In this document: one piece after another, positions 42,231 through 54,384 of the stretch
How positions within the stretch are numbered: position 1 is the stretch's first letter
How the letters are laid out: every line of letters starts with the position of its first letter
Assembly (NCBI GenBank): GCA_903632075.3
Contig: CAHIKZ030000585.1
Location: forward strand, 460,001-524,000
DNA length: 64,000 nucleotides
Direction: 5' to 3'
DNA from: Acanthosepion pharaonis
Taxonomy: Eukaryota; Mollusca; Cephalopoda; Sepiida; Sepiidae
The notes under the pieces: model-generated
Told to the model about the DNA's origin: nothing
The model's input: the letters and a program-made list of their open reading frames with translations, nothing else
Database searches by the model: none
Translations under genes and position numbers: made by a program

Positions 42231-42788
42231 TATTCTAATGGAAGGACATAAAATTCTTTTATTAATATTTAATCTTATTTTCTCTTTAAATATTCTCTAA
42301 TTAGAATTGTGAGATTGGATTTTTTTATCATCTGGAGGTAATTTCATGTTAAATTGATAATTTAAGTTAAATTTAAATATATTACTCTTTAACTATCAAT
42401 CTTGATAGTAAACGTATTAAAATTAGAAATTGTTTTTGATATTCAAACACTTAAGTCACCACCTAATGTTAAACAATAACTGTGAAATTTAAGGAAAAAT
42501 TTAAATAGATATAAATATAAATATGTGTAAATATTTGTAAATGTATGTGTAAGTATTTATATATGAATATGCATAGGTACCTGTGTATATCGATACATAT
42601 GTGTGTGCCAATGTGTGCAACAGCACATGTAAATGAACGTATGTATATGGGAAATTTACATAAGTGTATATGCGGTATATATATGGAAGAAACAAAACTT
42701 TTAATATTACCTTCAAATCTTACTCCATCTTAATTTAAAACCTAAACTTTAAGTAAGAAAGATTACCCATCTAAAATAGTTACAAACT

Positions 42789-43587
42789 AGCAGCATGGCT
42801 CGGCGTTGCCCGTGCTTGATTCAAAAATTGTACGACTCATACAGCAATAGCTATCACTTGACTTAAAATATTTTTGCCCTTCCTTGCCTTTAAAGGAGTG
42901 CCCTTTGCCGTGCTGATGTTGCTACATACCTTACTTCTTACCTATCTCACACTGCGAATTTTTTCTAAGCTCTATACTAAATAGTAAATCTGTTACGAAA
43001 AAAGAACTAAACAAAATGAACACAAAACGATCAGCTTTAAAAAAGGATTTGTAACTGGTAACACCGAATGAAAAAAGAATGTTAACAAGAAATACTTTTT
43101 CACACCGAACCCAGTTTTGCGGATTCAGAATCAACGTTGAGTTTAAACAAGCAAATGAGCCAATTGGAGTAAAGTACATGCAGATTTAAAAGTTTCCCAC
43201 TTGTGACGAATGCAGCTATCGATTTTTTTTTTTTTTTTGCATGCTAGCATGCTAGTTAACATTCGTGTCAGTCAGCTGTTGGCTCTCACGCTGGCCAATA
43301 GAATCTTCCTGCCTATTTGTGGCAGCAAGCTATAGGCTCTCACTCTGGCCAGTAAAAAATGGCCGCAAACTACATGAAAACTGGCGTAGAAGCATGAAAA
43401 AAATCAATTATTTCCAGTATCGATGGGAGTTGGGAAATGCAAAGTCGGTGTTGGCCTTCCCTCTAACTTGGAGCCTGTGCATGTAAATTTTGGTGCAAAT
43501 CCGTCGAAAATTGCGGCCGTGCATTCGTTACACACACACACACACATACACACACACATACACACTGCCTTTTATAGATAGAGATTA
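42789..43587 (+). repeat. Unclassified 0.8 kb repeat, copy 1
   Basis: Begins ACTAGCAGCATGGCTCGGCG and ends after a CA-rich stretch at TTTTATAGATAGAGAT. Copy 2 is at 49043-49778 in the same orientation. It contains a CATGCTAGCATGCTAG palindrome and paired CTGGCCA(A/G)TA blocks. No RT motif. The AGATAGAG-type end suggests a LINE-mobilised non-autonomous element. Confidence 0.75.
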
Positions 43588-43859
43588 CATTCATGAATTA
43601 GACTCAAAATGAAAAAGATTTTACCTTAAACGTCATTTACAATATTAAAAGATTACTATCAGTAAATTTTTATTTTTTTCAATATTTTTCTTAATGATTT
43701 TTTTCTTCATGTGTTTTTTTTTATTAATGTGTTTTTAAATATAGTATTTAATTCATATTAAATCCCTAAATTATTTGTAAAAGAGTTAAATATTTAAATT
43801 GCTAGCAAGCATCAAATTAATTTCTTCGTGGATTTTTTTAAACATTTAAATTACTATCA

Positions 43860-44040
43860 ATTGCTAAAATCTGTTTTTTTTTACATAAATTGATAAAACT
43901 ATACCTCCCCTCTTCTTCCTCCGTAAAAGCTAAATACATCTCCTTTCTCTTTACTTCCCCCTTCTTTCTTTTTTTCTTTTTCTTTTTCTCTCTTCTCTCC
44001 TTCCCTTTTCTCTCTTCTCTCCTTCCCTTTCAATATATTA
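43860..44040. other. Pyrimidine-rich segment
   Basis: T/C-rich DNA with a duplicated TTCTCTCTTCTCTCCTTCCC. No gene. Confidence 0.5.
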
Positions 44041-44235
44041 TTTCCGTTAAGTTAACCGATTAAATAGGCCAATCTCTGGTCCCTCCTCCCACAATACTAA
44101 GTATGACAGAAAGAAATATTAAAACAAACCCTCTCTAAACTCGATCATGTCTCTCACACCACTCCTCGCTACCCTCTCTGTTAAATTACATAAACTTAAT
44201 ACTACCCGTCAGAAGTGTAAATTTTCATTTCATTT

Positions 44236-44338
44236 TTCGTTTCAACTTTTTGGAAGTGATGTCTGAGGATTCAGCGTCCTTTAAAAGGTCTCTGGTGAAA
44301 CAAACTATTACAATGGAGCCTTAAAGTGGTCTGTTTTC

Positions 44339-44391
<53 letters not shown>

Positions 44392-44500
44392 AAATAAAAA
44401 AAGGACCACTTTAAGATTACATGTAATAAATTATTTCACCACAGCCCTTTTAAAAGACTGCGGATCATCAGACTTTACTTCCAAACAAAAAATGAAAAGA
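44236..44500. repeat. (TA)n-tipped inverted repeat with hammerhead-like arms
   Basis: Arms 44236-44341 and 44389-44500 are inverted around a (TA)n loop at 44342-44388. The right arm (minus) reads CTGATGA, T, a long stem CCGCAG/CTGTGG, T, GAAAT. The left arm (plus) has CTGAGGA with the matching stem and GAAAC. The U-U pair at the base of stem II matches family A. Confidence 0.6.
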
Positions 44501-44503
44501 AGC

Positions 44504-44531
44504 TTATATATATATATATATATATATATAT
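44504..44531. repeat. (TA)n microsatellite
   Basis: Short TA run between two hairpin repeats. Confidence 0.95.
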
Positions 44532-44539
44532 TCATACTC

Positions 44540-44733
44540 GTTTCATTAAATAATATAGACAAGTGTTGTCTGTTTATTTTATGTAAACTCTTTTCATAAC
44601 GTCTAATAAGTTTAATAACATTATAATTGAACGAAGTAAGAAAATATAATGTTATTAAACTTATTAGACGTTATGAAAAAAGTTTCCATAAAATAAATAG
44701 ACAACACTTGTCTATATTATTTAATGAAACGTG
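44540..44733. repeat. Near-perfect 88-bp hairpin
   Basis: Left arm about 44540-44627 and right arm about 44646-44733, spacer about 18 nt, (TA)n on both outer sides. It resembles the 56779-56865 and 54220-54310 sequences (AAAATAAATA-AC blocks). Confidence 0.8.
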
Positions 44734-44763
44734 TATAAATGAAACGATGCTGCGTAAATACAC

Positions 44764-44765
<2 letters not shown>

Positions 44766-44822
<57 letters not shown>
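44766..44822. repeat. (TA)n microsatellite
   Basis: TA run followed by a further short inverted repeat (44826-44932) containing AACTTATCTTAGCCG and its complement. Confidence 0.95.
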
Positions 44823-44825
<3 letters not shown>

Positions 44826-45649
44826 AAAGAAAAAACAAAACTTATCTTAGCCGGCGCGTTTTCGTCGTCTTTGACTTGATAACATCATTGAGAGGATGAA
44901 ATGCGTCGGCTAAGGTAAGTTTTCTTTTTTTCTTTAATTATATTGTTCTTTTGCAAATATATGTTTAGTTTTTTTCTGAGATTTTACACACACGCATATA
45001 TATGCGTAGAAGGACCAACTCAAACAATATTGAAAGTATCTGTACTTGAGCCTAAATCGTTTGAATCACAAGCACAAGACCGTTGCAACTGGCGGTGTTC
45101 CATCACCATCGGAATTAAAATCTTCGCAGCCAACAGAGAAGAAAAGGACGAAGTCAAACGATAAACGAGAAAGTCTACTCAAAATCAGTCTCGTCCTTCA
45201 CCAACGTTACTATGCAGTTAATGCGATCGTCTCTTCCATGCAAAAATGGTCTATTTACTAGTCAATGCTATCATCATAAAGGAAGCGATCAGAAAAGAAG
45301 AAATTAAATCCTTGGATACGAGATACAGCCGACGACGATATATATTGTTGTGCAATTGAATGAAAAAGTTTCATCATTTGGAAAGATTTCGTCGGTCTAA
45401 AGTAATTTTTTCATTGATGGAATTATGTGTAGGAGAGGGAAAGAAATAAACGCATGTGCCGGTTATAAATATATAACGAGGACAAGTGCGGAAGATATGA
45501 GGACGTTAAATTGTAAACTGAATTTAAAAACTTTTTAATTTTAAAAATGTTTCTTTTTTTAATTAGACTTGTCCAGAAAACTGATGAAAACATAAAACAG
45601 AATTTTTACACTTCATCATTCAATTGCTCTGATATATATACAGGTGTAT

Positions 45650-45652
45650 GTA

Positions 45653-45748
<96 letters not shown>
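45650..45748. repeat. (TCTA)n and (TA)n microsatellite
   Basis: About 10 TCTA units followed by TA. 44940-45640 has small frames but nothing recognisable. Confidence 0.95.
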
Positions 45749-45751
<3 letters not shown>

Positions 45752-45975
45752 AATTAACTGATTTAAAAATGTGATTCTTTCGCTACTCAGGAATTACCAT
45801 GTTTCAAAACCGAAGCTAAAAACTTCAAATTTAATTATATAATTAAATTAAAAACATTAGTTCTGTTTCATCCTCAAGCGAATTTTGGATCCTGTTTTGT
45901 ACTAATAAAAATATCAATAAGAATACCGGATTATATATCTTACTGTTCTTTCTTTTTACTATATTACATACACAT
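45749..45975. repeat. Single arm of the 1258-1827 inverted repeat family
   Basis: The TTCATCCTCAAGCGAATTTT and AATACCGGATTATATATCTT blocks match both arms and the left flank of the element at 1160-1827, in the orientation of the left arm. (TA)n on both sides. Confidence 0.7.
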
Positions 45976-45976
45976 C

Positions 45977-46014
<38 letters not shown>
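45976..46014. repeat. (TA)n microsatellite
   Basis: TA run. Confidence 0.95.
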
Positions 46015-46015
<1 letters not shown>

Positions 46016-46294
46016 TATAAGAAAAAAGATTCATGACACCCTTTGGATTTCAAAGAAATGCCTCAAAAGGCATACGAACATCTATGGGTCATTTAACGCC
46101 GAAATCCAAATATTTTGAACACATTTTTTAACTAAATTTATTTTGAACGCAACTACAGATAAAATATATTGTTGGTCATTTTAATTTAAAATGTATTGTT
46201 GCTAATGTGTTATTATTAAAAAGTAATTGTGGTATTTTTACGGTAAAAGTTCATTTTTATATTTGCATAGAGTTCGGTTTTTGCTCATATTTGG

Positions 46295-46450
46295 GACCGT
46301 AACAGGGGTTACCATACGGGGCCTGAATTGAGCTGGAAACAACAGCAATCATGAGGTGGTTTCACGTTCCTCAAAACCACGAATCTCCCGATCAGAGGTC
46401 TTGCTGTTACATGTAGTTTATCGCCATACAGCCTTTCATAACTTTAACAA
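46295..46450. repeat. Unclassified repeat shared with 4285-4443
   Basis: CGATCAGAGGTC and GTAGTTTATCGCCATA match the earlier copy. Starts GGACCGTAACAGGGG, which resembles an LTR end. Confidence 0.4.
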
Positions 46451-46494
46451 GTTGTTTTATTGTTAATCTTTTCAGAGGTGAAACTGACAAAAAC

Positions 46495-46594
46495 TCAAGT
46501 TGTTAAATCTGAAAGAAAAAGAAAAAGTCATTAGACGTTTAAATTTAATTCACATTTAAAATCGGTTCAATTTATTAGAACTCTCTCTCTCTCC

Positions 46595-46663
<69 letters not shown>

Positions 46664-47060
46664 GAGTCCTCGACTTACGACAGACAGAGTTCCTACAATT
46701 TAAAAGGATTTGAACGGTAAATAAAAAGTAAAAAGTGGATCTTATTAAAACTTTTATTGCAATTGCAAATGCACTTTTTGTCATGAGATAAAGTTTATTT
46801 AGAAAAGGTGTTTCATTAAAACGGATTATATATAAGGGTGTTTCATTAAGACGGATCAAAGTCAGCAGTAAGCAACTCAGGGTTATTGGTAAAAATTTAT
46901 TTATTTCTCTATTGGATCATGTTATTTAAGTCATGGCAATTATGCGTGAAAGATACTATTGCCCAAATGTCCGCCAAATCTGAGAGAAAAAGAAAAAAAT
47001 CATTAGAAACTTAAACTTAATTCTCATTTAAAATCGGTCCAAGTTACTGGAACACCGTTT
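46495..47060. mobile_element. Broken MITE halves (TAGGGTGT family)
   Basis: 46495-46575 and 46975-47060 each match the right half of the MITE at 35150, and 46795-46860 holds a tandem TGTTTCATTAA-ACGGAT pair. (TA)n lies at 46597-46659. Confidence 0.55.
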
Positions 47061-47859
47061 ATATGCACACGCGAGGGATGAAGAAAAGTTCTAGAAACTA
47101 CGAACAAAGGATTGCAATTCAAATTTTGATGTTAGATAATTTAGTCATATTTTGCGAGAGTTGGTTGGGTCGAGAACTTTTCAGTACATCTTTTCTATAT
47201 AGGATTTGCCACCTTTTGGGGAAATCACATTTAGCTGCAGTAAATAAAAAATAGTTTCGATGAATTTTTTGCGGTTTGTATCAAATTTTAATTTTCTTTT
47301 CTCTTTCAGACGTATCCAAAACCTTAACATGACAGCTTCCTTTCTGACACGAAACGAAAAAGCGCACTGTCCGCGTGTCGACTCAAAAGAAATGGACCGG
47401 GTGTAACAGGAAAATCGAACGGTGATGCCAACGTAATCGTGTGTTCCAAGTGTAAATCGTCTACGATCATACTGCATAGTATCGGGAACAAAGGAGCGTA
47501 TAATGCAACTCCATATCTTACGGCAAGGCTTCTAGGTCAATGCTATTGCCTGCAGCGAGAATCTAGACACAACGTTCTAGCTTTTGAACTAACGTATATA
47601 ATATTCCGTCTGTTTCTTTTTTATCCAAATCCAATTCAAAATCTTGACCGCTGACACGGAAGAAAATTCTTGGAAGCCATATCTGTTGCGGATTTGAATC
47701 AATCATTTTTAAATATAAAAATATAAAATATTTTTATTTTCGTGTTTTTGTGACTAAATTTTTCTCAGCATGTATGAGTTTTAAAGTTCTTGTTTAAAGA
47801 TCGTATTCTGTAGTTGTGTGTTAAGTTTTTTTTGGGTTTTTTTAAGCGTTTCACCCCAA

Positions 47860-48690
47860 GCAAGATGGGAAGCGACTAGGACTCAAGGGATTACGGAAAA
47901 TTTTGGGCAAGATCAGATAGGAGTGATAGAAGAAAGGATGAGGAGAAGGGTAGTGGATAGATGAAGGCAACAGGGGATGTCGATTGACATTACATTTGAA
48001 TTACTGGAGATTAGAAATGCTATCGAGTATCCAACAGTCTTGAGAGGATGGAGAACGGTAAAGGAAGAAGAGATAGCTTACCGCATTGAGAAGAGATAGT
48101 CGGAGACACATGATGTGAATGGTCTGGCGATTTGAGAGACAACTCTATGGCCAGAGGGAGATGGTCCTTGACGTAGACACCAAGTCCGTGCATGTGGGTT
48201 AGAGAGTCTTTTCTCTGGAGAGGAAGGTAGCATGGGATCGAGGGATCAGAGTAGGGGATAGACGTGACAAGGTTGGTCTCACAGAGAGCCAGTATATCCG
48301 GGCAGTTTGCAGTGAGGAAAGATTCCATACTGTAGAAGTTTGTTCTAATGCCACGGATGTTGGAGAACGAAATGTTGAGGGGTTTAGGTGATTTTTGAGT
48401 GGCTGGTTTAGTATTACTTTTTCGGTCTTTGTAAGTCATGTGGAATGAAAAGAAATGTGATTTCCTCGCATGTAAGTGTGACAAAAAAGATGCAAGGGAG
48501 AAAGTGAGAAGGAATGTGTATGTGCTAAGTAGCTTGGTGAGGAAGAGTATAAGTGTCACGTAGCTTGGTGAGGAAAACGGGTGAATGAGTAAGGGACGCT
48601 CTTTTAAGTGTCGTAAACAGTTACCGTCTGTTGCCGTATCTTACTGGTCTGTGTGGCTTGATCGCTTTGCTTATATATTCTTCAAAGTCA
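47860..48690 (-). pseudogene. Internally deleted LINE: APE-type endonuclease joined to 3' end
   Basis: A 179-codon open frame (48559-48020) reads PLNISFSNIRGIRTNFYSME, SFLTANCPDILALCETNLVT, LPLQRKDSLTHMHGLGVYVK and DHLPLAIELSLKSPDHS. This is the start of an APE-like endonuclease of a Jockey/CR1-like LINE, with catalytic-type ALCETNL. Immediately downstream (48020-47860) comes the LINE's C-terminal NVNRHP-like block and 3' UTR. The RT and most of the endonuclease are deleted, leaving both termini. Confidence 0.75.
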
Positions 48691-49042
48691 TCACAAAGCC
48701 TGTTTTTTCACTGTTGGCGAGAAGGTGACCAGTTGGTTAAAAATGTTAAATATTTATTTTTAAAGAATTCATTTATTAGCCGAAAGGATGAATGAATCTT
48801 ACGACTCAGAACCATTTCGGTCATGTGATGTTTGACTATCTTGATGTTTATTTCCTTCTTATCCATATGTCTTTTGCATCAGTGGACATCACTGTATGCA
48901 CATCAAATTGGCATACAGGTCCATATTTACCCAGTTACACAGTAATTTATTTTATGGACTAACCTACATTTTAATAGCAGTTTATGTAAAAATGATCCAT
49001 TGAGTTTAATTCTGTAAATGATCATCGCGGCATATAAAATAC

Positions 49043-49778
49043 TAGCAGCATAGCCCGGCGTTGCCCGTGCTTGATTCAAAAATCGTACGACTCATACAGC
49101 AATCGCTATCACTTGACTTAAAATATTTTTACCCTTCCTTTCCTTTAAAGGAGTGCCTTTTGCCGTGCTGATGTTGCTACATGCCTTACTTCTTGCCTAT
49201 ATCACACTGCGAATTTTTTCTAAGCTCTATACCAAACATTAGATCTGTTACGAAAAAAGAACTAAACAAAATGAGCACAAAACAATCAGCTTTAAAAAAA
49301 AGGACTCGTAACTGGAAAAGCTGAATGAAATAAGAATGTTAACAACAAATACTTTTTCACACCCAACCCAGTTCTGCGGAATCAGAATCAACGGGGAGTT
49401 TAAGCAAGCGAACTAGCCAATTTTCCCACTTGTGACGAATGCAGCTATCGATTTTTTTTCATCCTAGCATGCTAGTTAACATTCGTGTCAGTCAGCTGTT
49501 GGCTTCCACGCTGGCCAATAAAATCTTCCTGCCTATTCGTGGCAGCCACCTTTAGACACTCACTCTGGCCAGTAGAAAATGGCCGCAGACTACATGAAAA
49601 CTGCCGTAGAAGCATGAAAAAATCGATTATTTCCAGTATCGATGTGAATTGGGAAATGCAAAGTCGGTCTTGACCTTCCCGCTAACTTGGTTAATTTTGG
49701 TGCAAATACGTCGAAAATTGCGGCCGTGCATTCGTTACACACACACACGCACATCCTGCATTTTACAGATAGGGATAT
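49043..49778 (+). repeat. Unclassified 0.75 kb repeat, copy 2
   Basis: Same start, order and end as the copy at 42789, lacking a short stretch near the middle. 48700-49040 is unassigned. Confidence 0.75.
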
Positions 49779-50107
49779 ATTCAACCCTACTTAATGATTA
49801 ATTTGAGAAATCATGTAGTGGAGGCAAGGCGGTAATAATGGAATGCATTTGGTACAATCAGGTATCGGTAACTTTAAAAATGGATGTTTATCTCTAGTTC
49901 AACACCAAAGAATGCTTCTGACCGAACATAGAATTAGAAAACAGACGATTTTCTTGAAGAAATCGGCATTGAAAATGTCATCTTGAAGGAAGAGTTTGGA
50001 CAAGTCACACATTTCTATTCAAAATGTATTAGAATGGGAAAATGTCTTGTCTCTTTTAAAAATGGGAATGAAAAAGGCTCTTGATTGTTCTTACTAGGAT
50101 GGGCTAA

Positions 50108-50232
50108 AATGTTCATAGGCTTCAGTTCGACATTCCAAAGACGTGAAGACCGGGGCGTACAACGACCGAAATCTTGTAATAAATATGTCGACAATGATGA
50201 GGACAATAGTCCGAATAATGTAAATAATGTTT
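50108..50232 (+). mobile_element. Family A2 arm fragment
   Basis: Contains CAGTTCGACATTCCAAAGAC, a degraded CGTGAAGACC core and GACCGAAATCTTG, then the ATAGTCCGAATAATGTAAAT end. Confidence 0.65.
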
Positions 50233-50277
50233 AAAAGTAGTAAAATATGTTGGATTAATAAAACTCTTTTATTTTTC

Positions 50278-50280
<3 letters not shown>

Positions 50281-50351
<71 letters not shown>
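50281..50351. repeat. (TA)n microsatellite
   Basis: About 70 bp of TA. Confidence 0.95.
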
Positions 50352-50354
<3 letters not shown>

Positions 50355-50579
50355 GATGTCACCGAACACTAGTTGGCACTTTTGTGATACCAAAAGAATA
50401 CTCACTTTCGTAATGCTCGTTGTAGTAGACACTTTGTAACCACAGATACAACTATAATAACGCCGTTGAACAATACTGGTGCCAGACGTCTTCGAATAAT
50501 ACTCGCTCGAAAAGAAGCTACCGAATAGCGATCCGAATAGTAATTGATATAGCGATCAGTATAGAGAATAGGGATCCGT

Positions 50580-50885
50580 ATAGTAATAGATGCACGGTGT
50601 AATAGTTAGAGGCTCGAACTGAGGAATCGGAGAGCCGAGTTCGAATTCCAGTCGAATTCATTACATTCACTTACGTGCTAATACCCTTGGGAAAGTTATG
50701 AATCATCTTCTTCTCCCTCCATCTATGGGTAAATAGCAGGACAGGCTGAGTTCTGTAGCTTTCGATTGCAACTAGTCTACTGCAGAAAGAAATGCAGGAA
50801 AAAATCTGCCTAGTCAGTCACGTATCGATATATTCATGATCGCCTAAGCGTGTATCACTCATGGCACTTAACTGATTAATAGTAA
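50580..50885 (+). mobile_element. SINE family C, full-length
   Basis: Head with TGTAATAGTTAGAGGCTCG and B box GAGTTCGAATTCC (about 50637), then the body with AAATAGCAGGACAGGCTGAG, and the tail GCGTGTATCACTCATGGCAC. Best complete reference copy in the window. Confidence 0.8.
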
Positions 50886-51084
50886 TAGAGGATAGACTAG
50901 AACTGGAGTTCCGTATAGTAATAGAGGATAGAATAGAGAGTGTGATCAGTTAGACATCAAGCTACTTCCTATTCATGCGCTTCCTCTATGGTCACGTGAT
51001 CTACTTAATTCAATAATGGGGTCGCCAGTGTTTGCTCACTGGCGATCTATGTTCAAACTCAAGTGTCGGAAGCGACAGTTTATT

Positions 51085-51088
<4 letters not shown>

Positions 51089-51125
<37 letters not shown>
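51089..51125. repeat. (TA)n microsatellite
   Basis: TA run; 51130-51520 is unassigned. Confidence 0.95.
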
Positions 51126-51130
<5 letters not shown>

Positions 51131-51519
51131 TTAGCCAAATCATTAAATAGGAAAAACCCTTTCTGTAGTCGTCAAAAAAAAAAAAAAAACCAAAAAAAAA
51201 CAAATTGAAATTCAGTGCAATACGATTTGTATATAAGACACCCACTTGAATAAACAAATAAATAAATAGATATTCAGATGGACAATAATAAAACACAATC
51301 CTCCCGACACATAATGATTGTAGGCGCGCCATAAAAATATCCCTCACTGGGAACCAACTAAAGAGTCACCGCAAACATTAGCCTTGAAATAGATACCCTA
51401 CCCAACCTTAGCAAATGAAGATGATGAATCTATTGATAAGAATTAACTCTCTGACAACGAAGAAAAATAGTCTAGCCACTCCCACAATAACGAATTTTGT
51501 AACGGACCATGCCTAAAAA

Positions 51520-51524
<5 letters not shown>

Positions 51525-51572
<48 letters not shown>
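51525..51572. repeat. (TA)n microsatellite
   Basis: TA run. Confidence 0.95.
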
Positions 51573-51575
<3 letters not shown>

Positions 51576-51883
51576 ATGGGTTCCCTTATCATATTCAACA
51601 TGAGGGTACAGCAATTCAGCTCTTAGAACTTAACAGTTATACTACTCAAAGATATGATTTTATTATAGTGATGAATGTTTGGGTAGAACTCTCCACAGGT
51701 TGTTATTTCATTTACTCAGGTTTTTCTTTCTCTGAGACTATATGTGTGAGTGTGTGTGTGCGCGCGCGCGTGTGTATGTGTGGAGAGATAGATAGGATTA
51801 ATACAAATATACAATTTGTCACTTAGCTTCACCATCCCGACTCTACAGATTTGTAGATGAACGCCGCAGCAATCGCTCCGTAG

Positions 51884-51920
51884 ATAGATAGATAGATAGA
51901 TAGATAGATATGAAGAGAAT

Positions 51921-51986
<66 letters not shown>

Positions 51987-52035
51987 TGAATAGACTGGGA
52001 TAGATAGATAGATAGATAGATATGAATAGACTGAA

Positions 52036-52069
<34 letters not shown>
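51884..52069. repeat. (GATA)n/(GA)n microsatellite
   Basis: GATA blocks around a GA block, with TATGAATAGACTG spacers repeated. Confidence 0.95.
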
Positions 52070-52070
<1 letters not shown>

Positions 52071-52179
52071 CCTGTGTGTCTGTATTTGTTTGTGTCTGTC
52101 TGCTAATCGCCAAAACCTTATAATATGGACTGGGTTCGATTTTATGAAGGCGACAGATATGAATCAACTGGATTTAGCC

Positions 52180-52450
52180 AATTTCGTTTTAATTAAGCAA
52201 TTTATTTAATTAATGTATTTATTAATTATTTTTGCGTGGCTGCTGCTGATTAGTCACATTCCCATATCTGTTTCGCCATCAAAACTTTAAAAAGGTAAAT
52301 CCTATCGTCATATAATTAATTTGATAAATTGGAAATAATCAATTAGTTTCGAGCCGCTATAAATTCCCGCTGATTCAATTTCTGAAACGTTTCCCTTAAT
52401 TGCCCTTAATTTTGCTCTTATTAATTTATTCTCCATATAAATCGGTGGAA
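52180..52450. other. Unique TAAT-rich segment
   Basis: Non-repetitive in this window, with many TAATTA/ATTAAT cores and TGCTGCTGCTGATTAGTCAC. It could be a homeodomain-rich regulatory element, but this is only a guess from base composition. Confidence 0.2.
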
Positions 52451-52589
52451 AATGTGCTGAAACCCCAAGGCCGTCATGATGATCATTGTAAAGGTTGACA
52501 ATGGTTAAAAAAAGCTTTTATTATTTTGCTGAGTACATGGTTGTTAGCAAAAGGACCAGCCCAACAAGCAAATTACAGATTGGAAATAC

Positions 52590-53150
52590 CGAAATCAAAC
52601 AGGTGCCATAATTTAGATATCTGAGAAGCGTCTTGACAGAGGAGGGGAAAGGGCGATACGAAAATCAGAAGGCATATTGGGATAGGAAAAATGCCTTCCA
52701 AAAACTGAGCACAGTATTAAGAAACAGAAAAACAAAGAGTACTGAACTGTAATGCAATATAGGCCCTCGTATATGGGTCGATTAATGGACAATCGCCTCA
52801 CAGATGGAGATTTGAAGCAACAGAACTGTGGTTCTACAAAAGGATGCTGAGGATGCTATGCACCGCACATGTGAGCAACGACTCTAGAAACAACGAAAGG
52901 AAAAAGGACACTTATGCCTAACACCAGAAACGCCTGGGCACATAATGAGGAAAGATGGCTTGGAAAATTTGATACTCAAAGGACAGATTGAAAGTAAGAT
53001 GGGGAGGTTGTACGAATGGATGGCGGGGTAGTGTTTGGGAGAGATAGAAAAAAGACAAACGTTATCAAGAGTTACAAAAAAAAAAAGAAATTATGGCAAG
53101 CCATGATTGCCAACGTCCTGAAGGGACAATGTACATAGAAGAAGATGTCT
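52590..53150 (+). pseudogene. RTE-like LINE 3' region
   Basis: The plus strand reads FRYLRSVLTEEGKGRYENQK-like and DRKNAFQKLSTVLRNRKTK residues, then TELWFYKRMLRMLC-like, and ends with CAAGCCATGATTGCCAACGT, CCTGAAGGGACA and (GAAGAA). The terminal block is the 3' end seen reversed at 5040. Several frameshifts. Confidence 0.7.
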
Positions 53151-53829
53151 TCCCATTCAATTCTACTATTCTCCGGTCACTATACAAATATTTAGGCGCT
53201 TTTATCAAAATATCATGTGATTAGGCAGAATATAATGATATGGTTTCATGCTTTTCCCAGTGGTATCTCTTTTGCTAATGTTCACGGAATACAAGGCCTA
53301 AGAACCACTCAAGTTAGAGTCATTTTCTATGAGCGTAAAAGTGAACTTCTAGAAACTATACAGGAAAGATAACGACTAAGGCTAGACTTGAATAGATCGA
53401 TTTAATTAGTGAATAAAATTCCAGAATTCAGTAGGGGCCGTTAGAATTATAGAACGAAAGTAGATTTCAGAAGAAACCGGAAAACACATTTCTAAACAGA
53501 AAATAAGGGATAAATATCTACCCCTGTTCAAAAGATTGGGGATACGAGTGAACCGTTCGATAGGCGAACCTATCAACGCTTATTGAGTAATAAATAGATA
53601 ATTAATTAAGTTCAGTCAAAAACGTTAGAATTATAGAGTAATAATAGGTGGCCAAACCTAGCTCGCTCAAGCATATTTGGGTTTGTTTAACGCCCACAGT
53701 GGTTTACACTGCCGCTATGCCAAGTGTTTATGGGAGAGAGCGTGTTATCTAGCGTGATCAACAAGCTGAACAAGAACAGCACACCCACAAGTTACCCATG
53801 CGTTCCGTCTAGTTAATTTCATTCACAAG

Positions 53830-54045
53830 GCTACTTTAGCTCACTGGGTAGACTGTTCTAGTTCCACGTGCCATGTCTAATGGATGTCAGTTATCAGTTA
53901 TCTCCTGTTAATTCCCCTCTCCATGTTCTCCACCGTCTTAACTAGGTATTGAACTCACACTCTTTGGGTCCTGTCACTGGATATAACTAACGCCTCAAGG
54001 ACGCATGGCACAGTGGATAAAGACGTTAGTTAGATCCAGTGACAT
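53830..54045. mobile_element. Family A2 head fragments, inverted
   Basis: A reversed head (53860-53995) is followed by a forward head start GCATGGCACAGTGGATAAAG (54003). Both meet at a CACTGGAT-TAACTAACG motif. The arms are absent. 53160-53830 has nothing recognisable. Confidence 0.6.
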
Positions 54046-54172
54046 AATCGCAATTGTCAGGCGGTCTGAGTGTTGACTTCAATGTTCACTTTTGTATTTA
54101 TATTTGCATACGCTCTATCTCTGATATTGAGCACTTTATCCCATAAATATAGCACACCTTAAAACTATATTT

Positions 54173-54176
<4 letters not shown>
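54045..54176. repeat. Family A repeat, copy 4
   Basis: GAGTGTTGACTTCAATGTTC and TACGCTCTATCTCTGATATT match copy 1 in reverse. The ribozyme-like core is reduced to CAATTGTCAGGC. Confidence 0.65.

Positions 54177-54219
<43 letters not shown>
54177..54219. repeat. (TA)n microsatellite
   Basis: TA run at the end of family A copy 4. Confidence 0.95.
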
Positions 54220-54224
<5 letters not shown>

Positions 54225-54384
54225 ATAATAAATAATCTAGACGTATTGATTCTGTTTATTTTAGTTTTAATCCTTTCAAGTCCACGAATTAATTTCTTCC
54301 GGAATTTCATATCTATGGATGTGAAAATACATCAGTGCCCCATCAATATAATAATAAGAAAAACTTAAAATTGTGGAAGTCCGA

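Noticed and set aside
44943..45261. Two overlapping frames of 71-73 codons
   Set aside because: No similarity I recognise and no conserved features. Could be chance; left out of the gene list.
47265..47335. Polypyrimidine tract followed by CAG, like a 3' splice site
   Set aside because: The downstream sequence has no convincing coding frame and T/C-rich stretches are common here.
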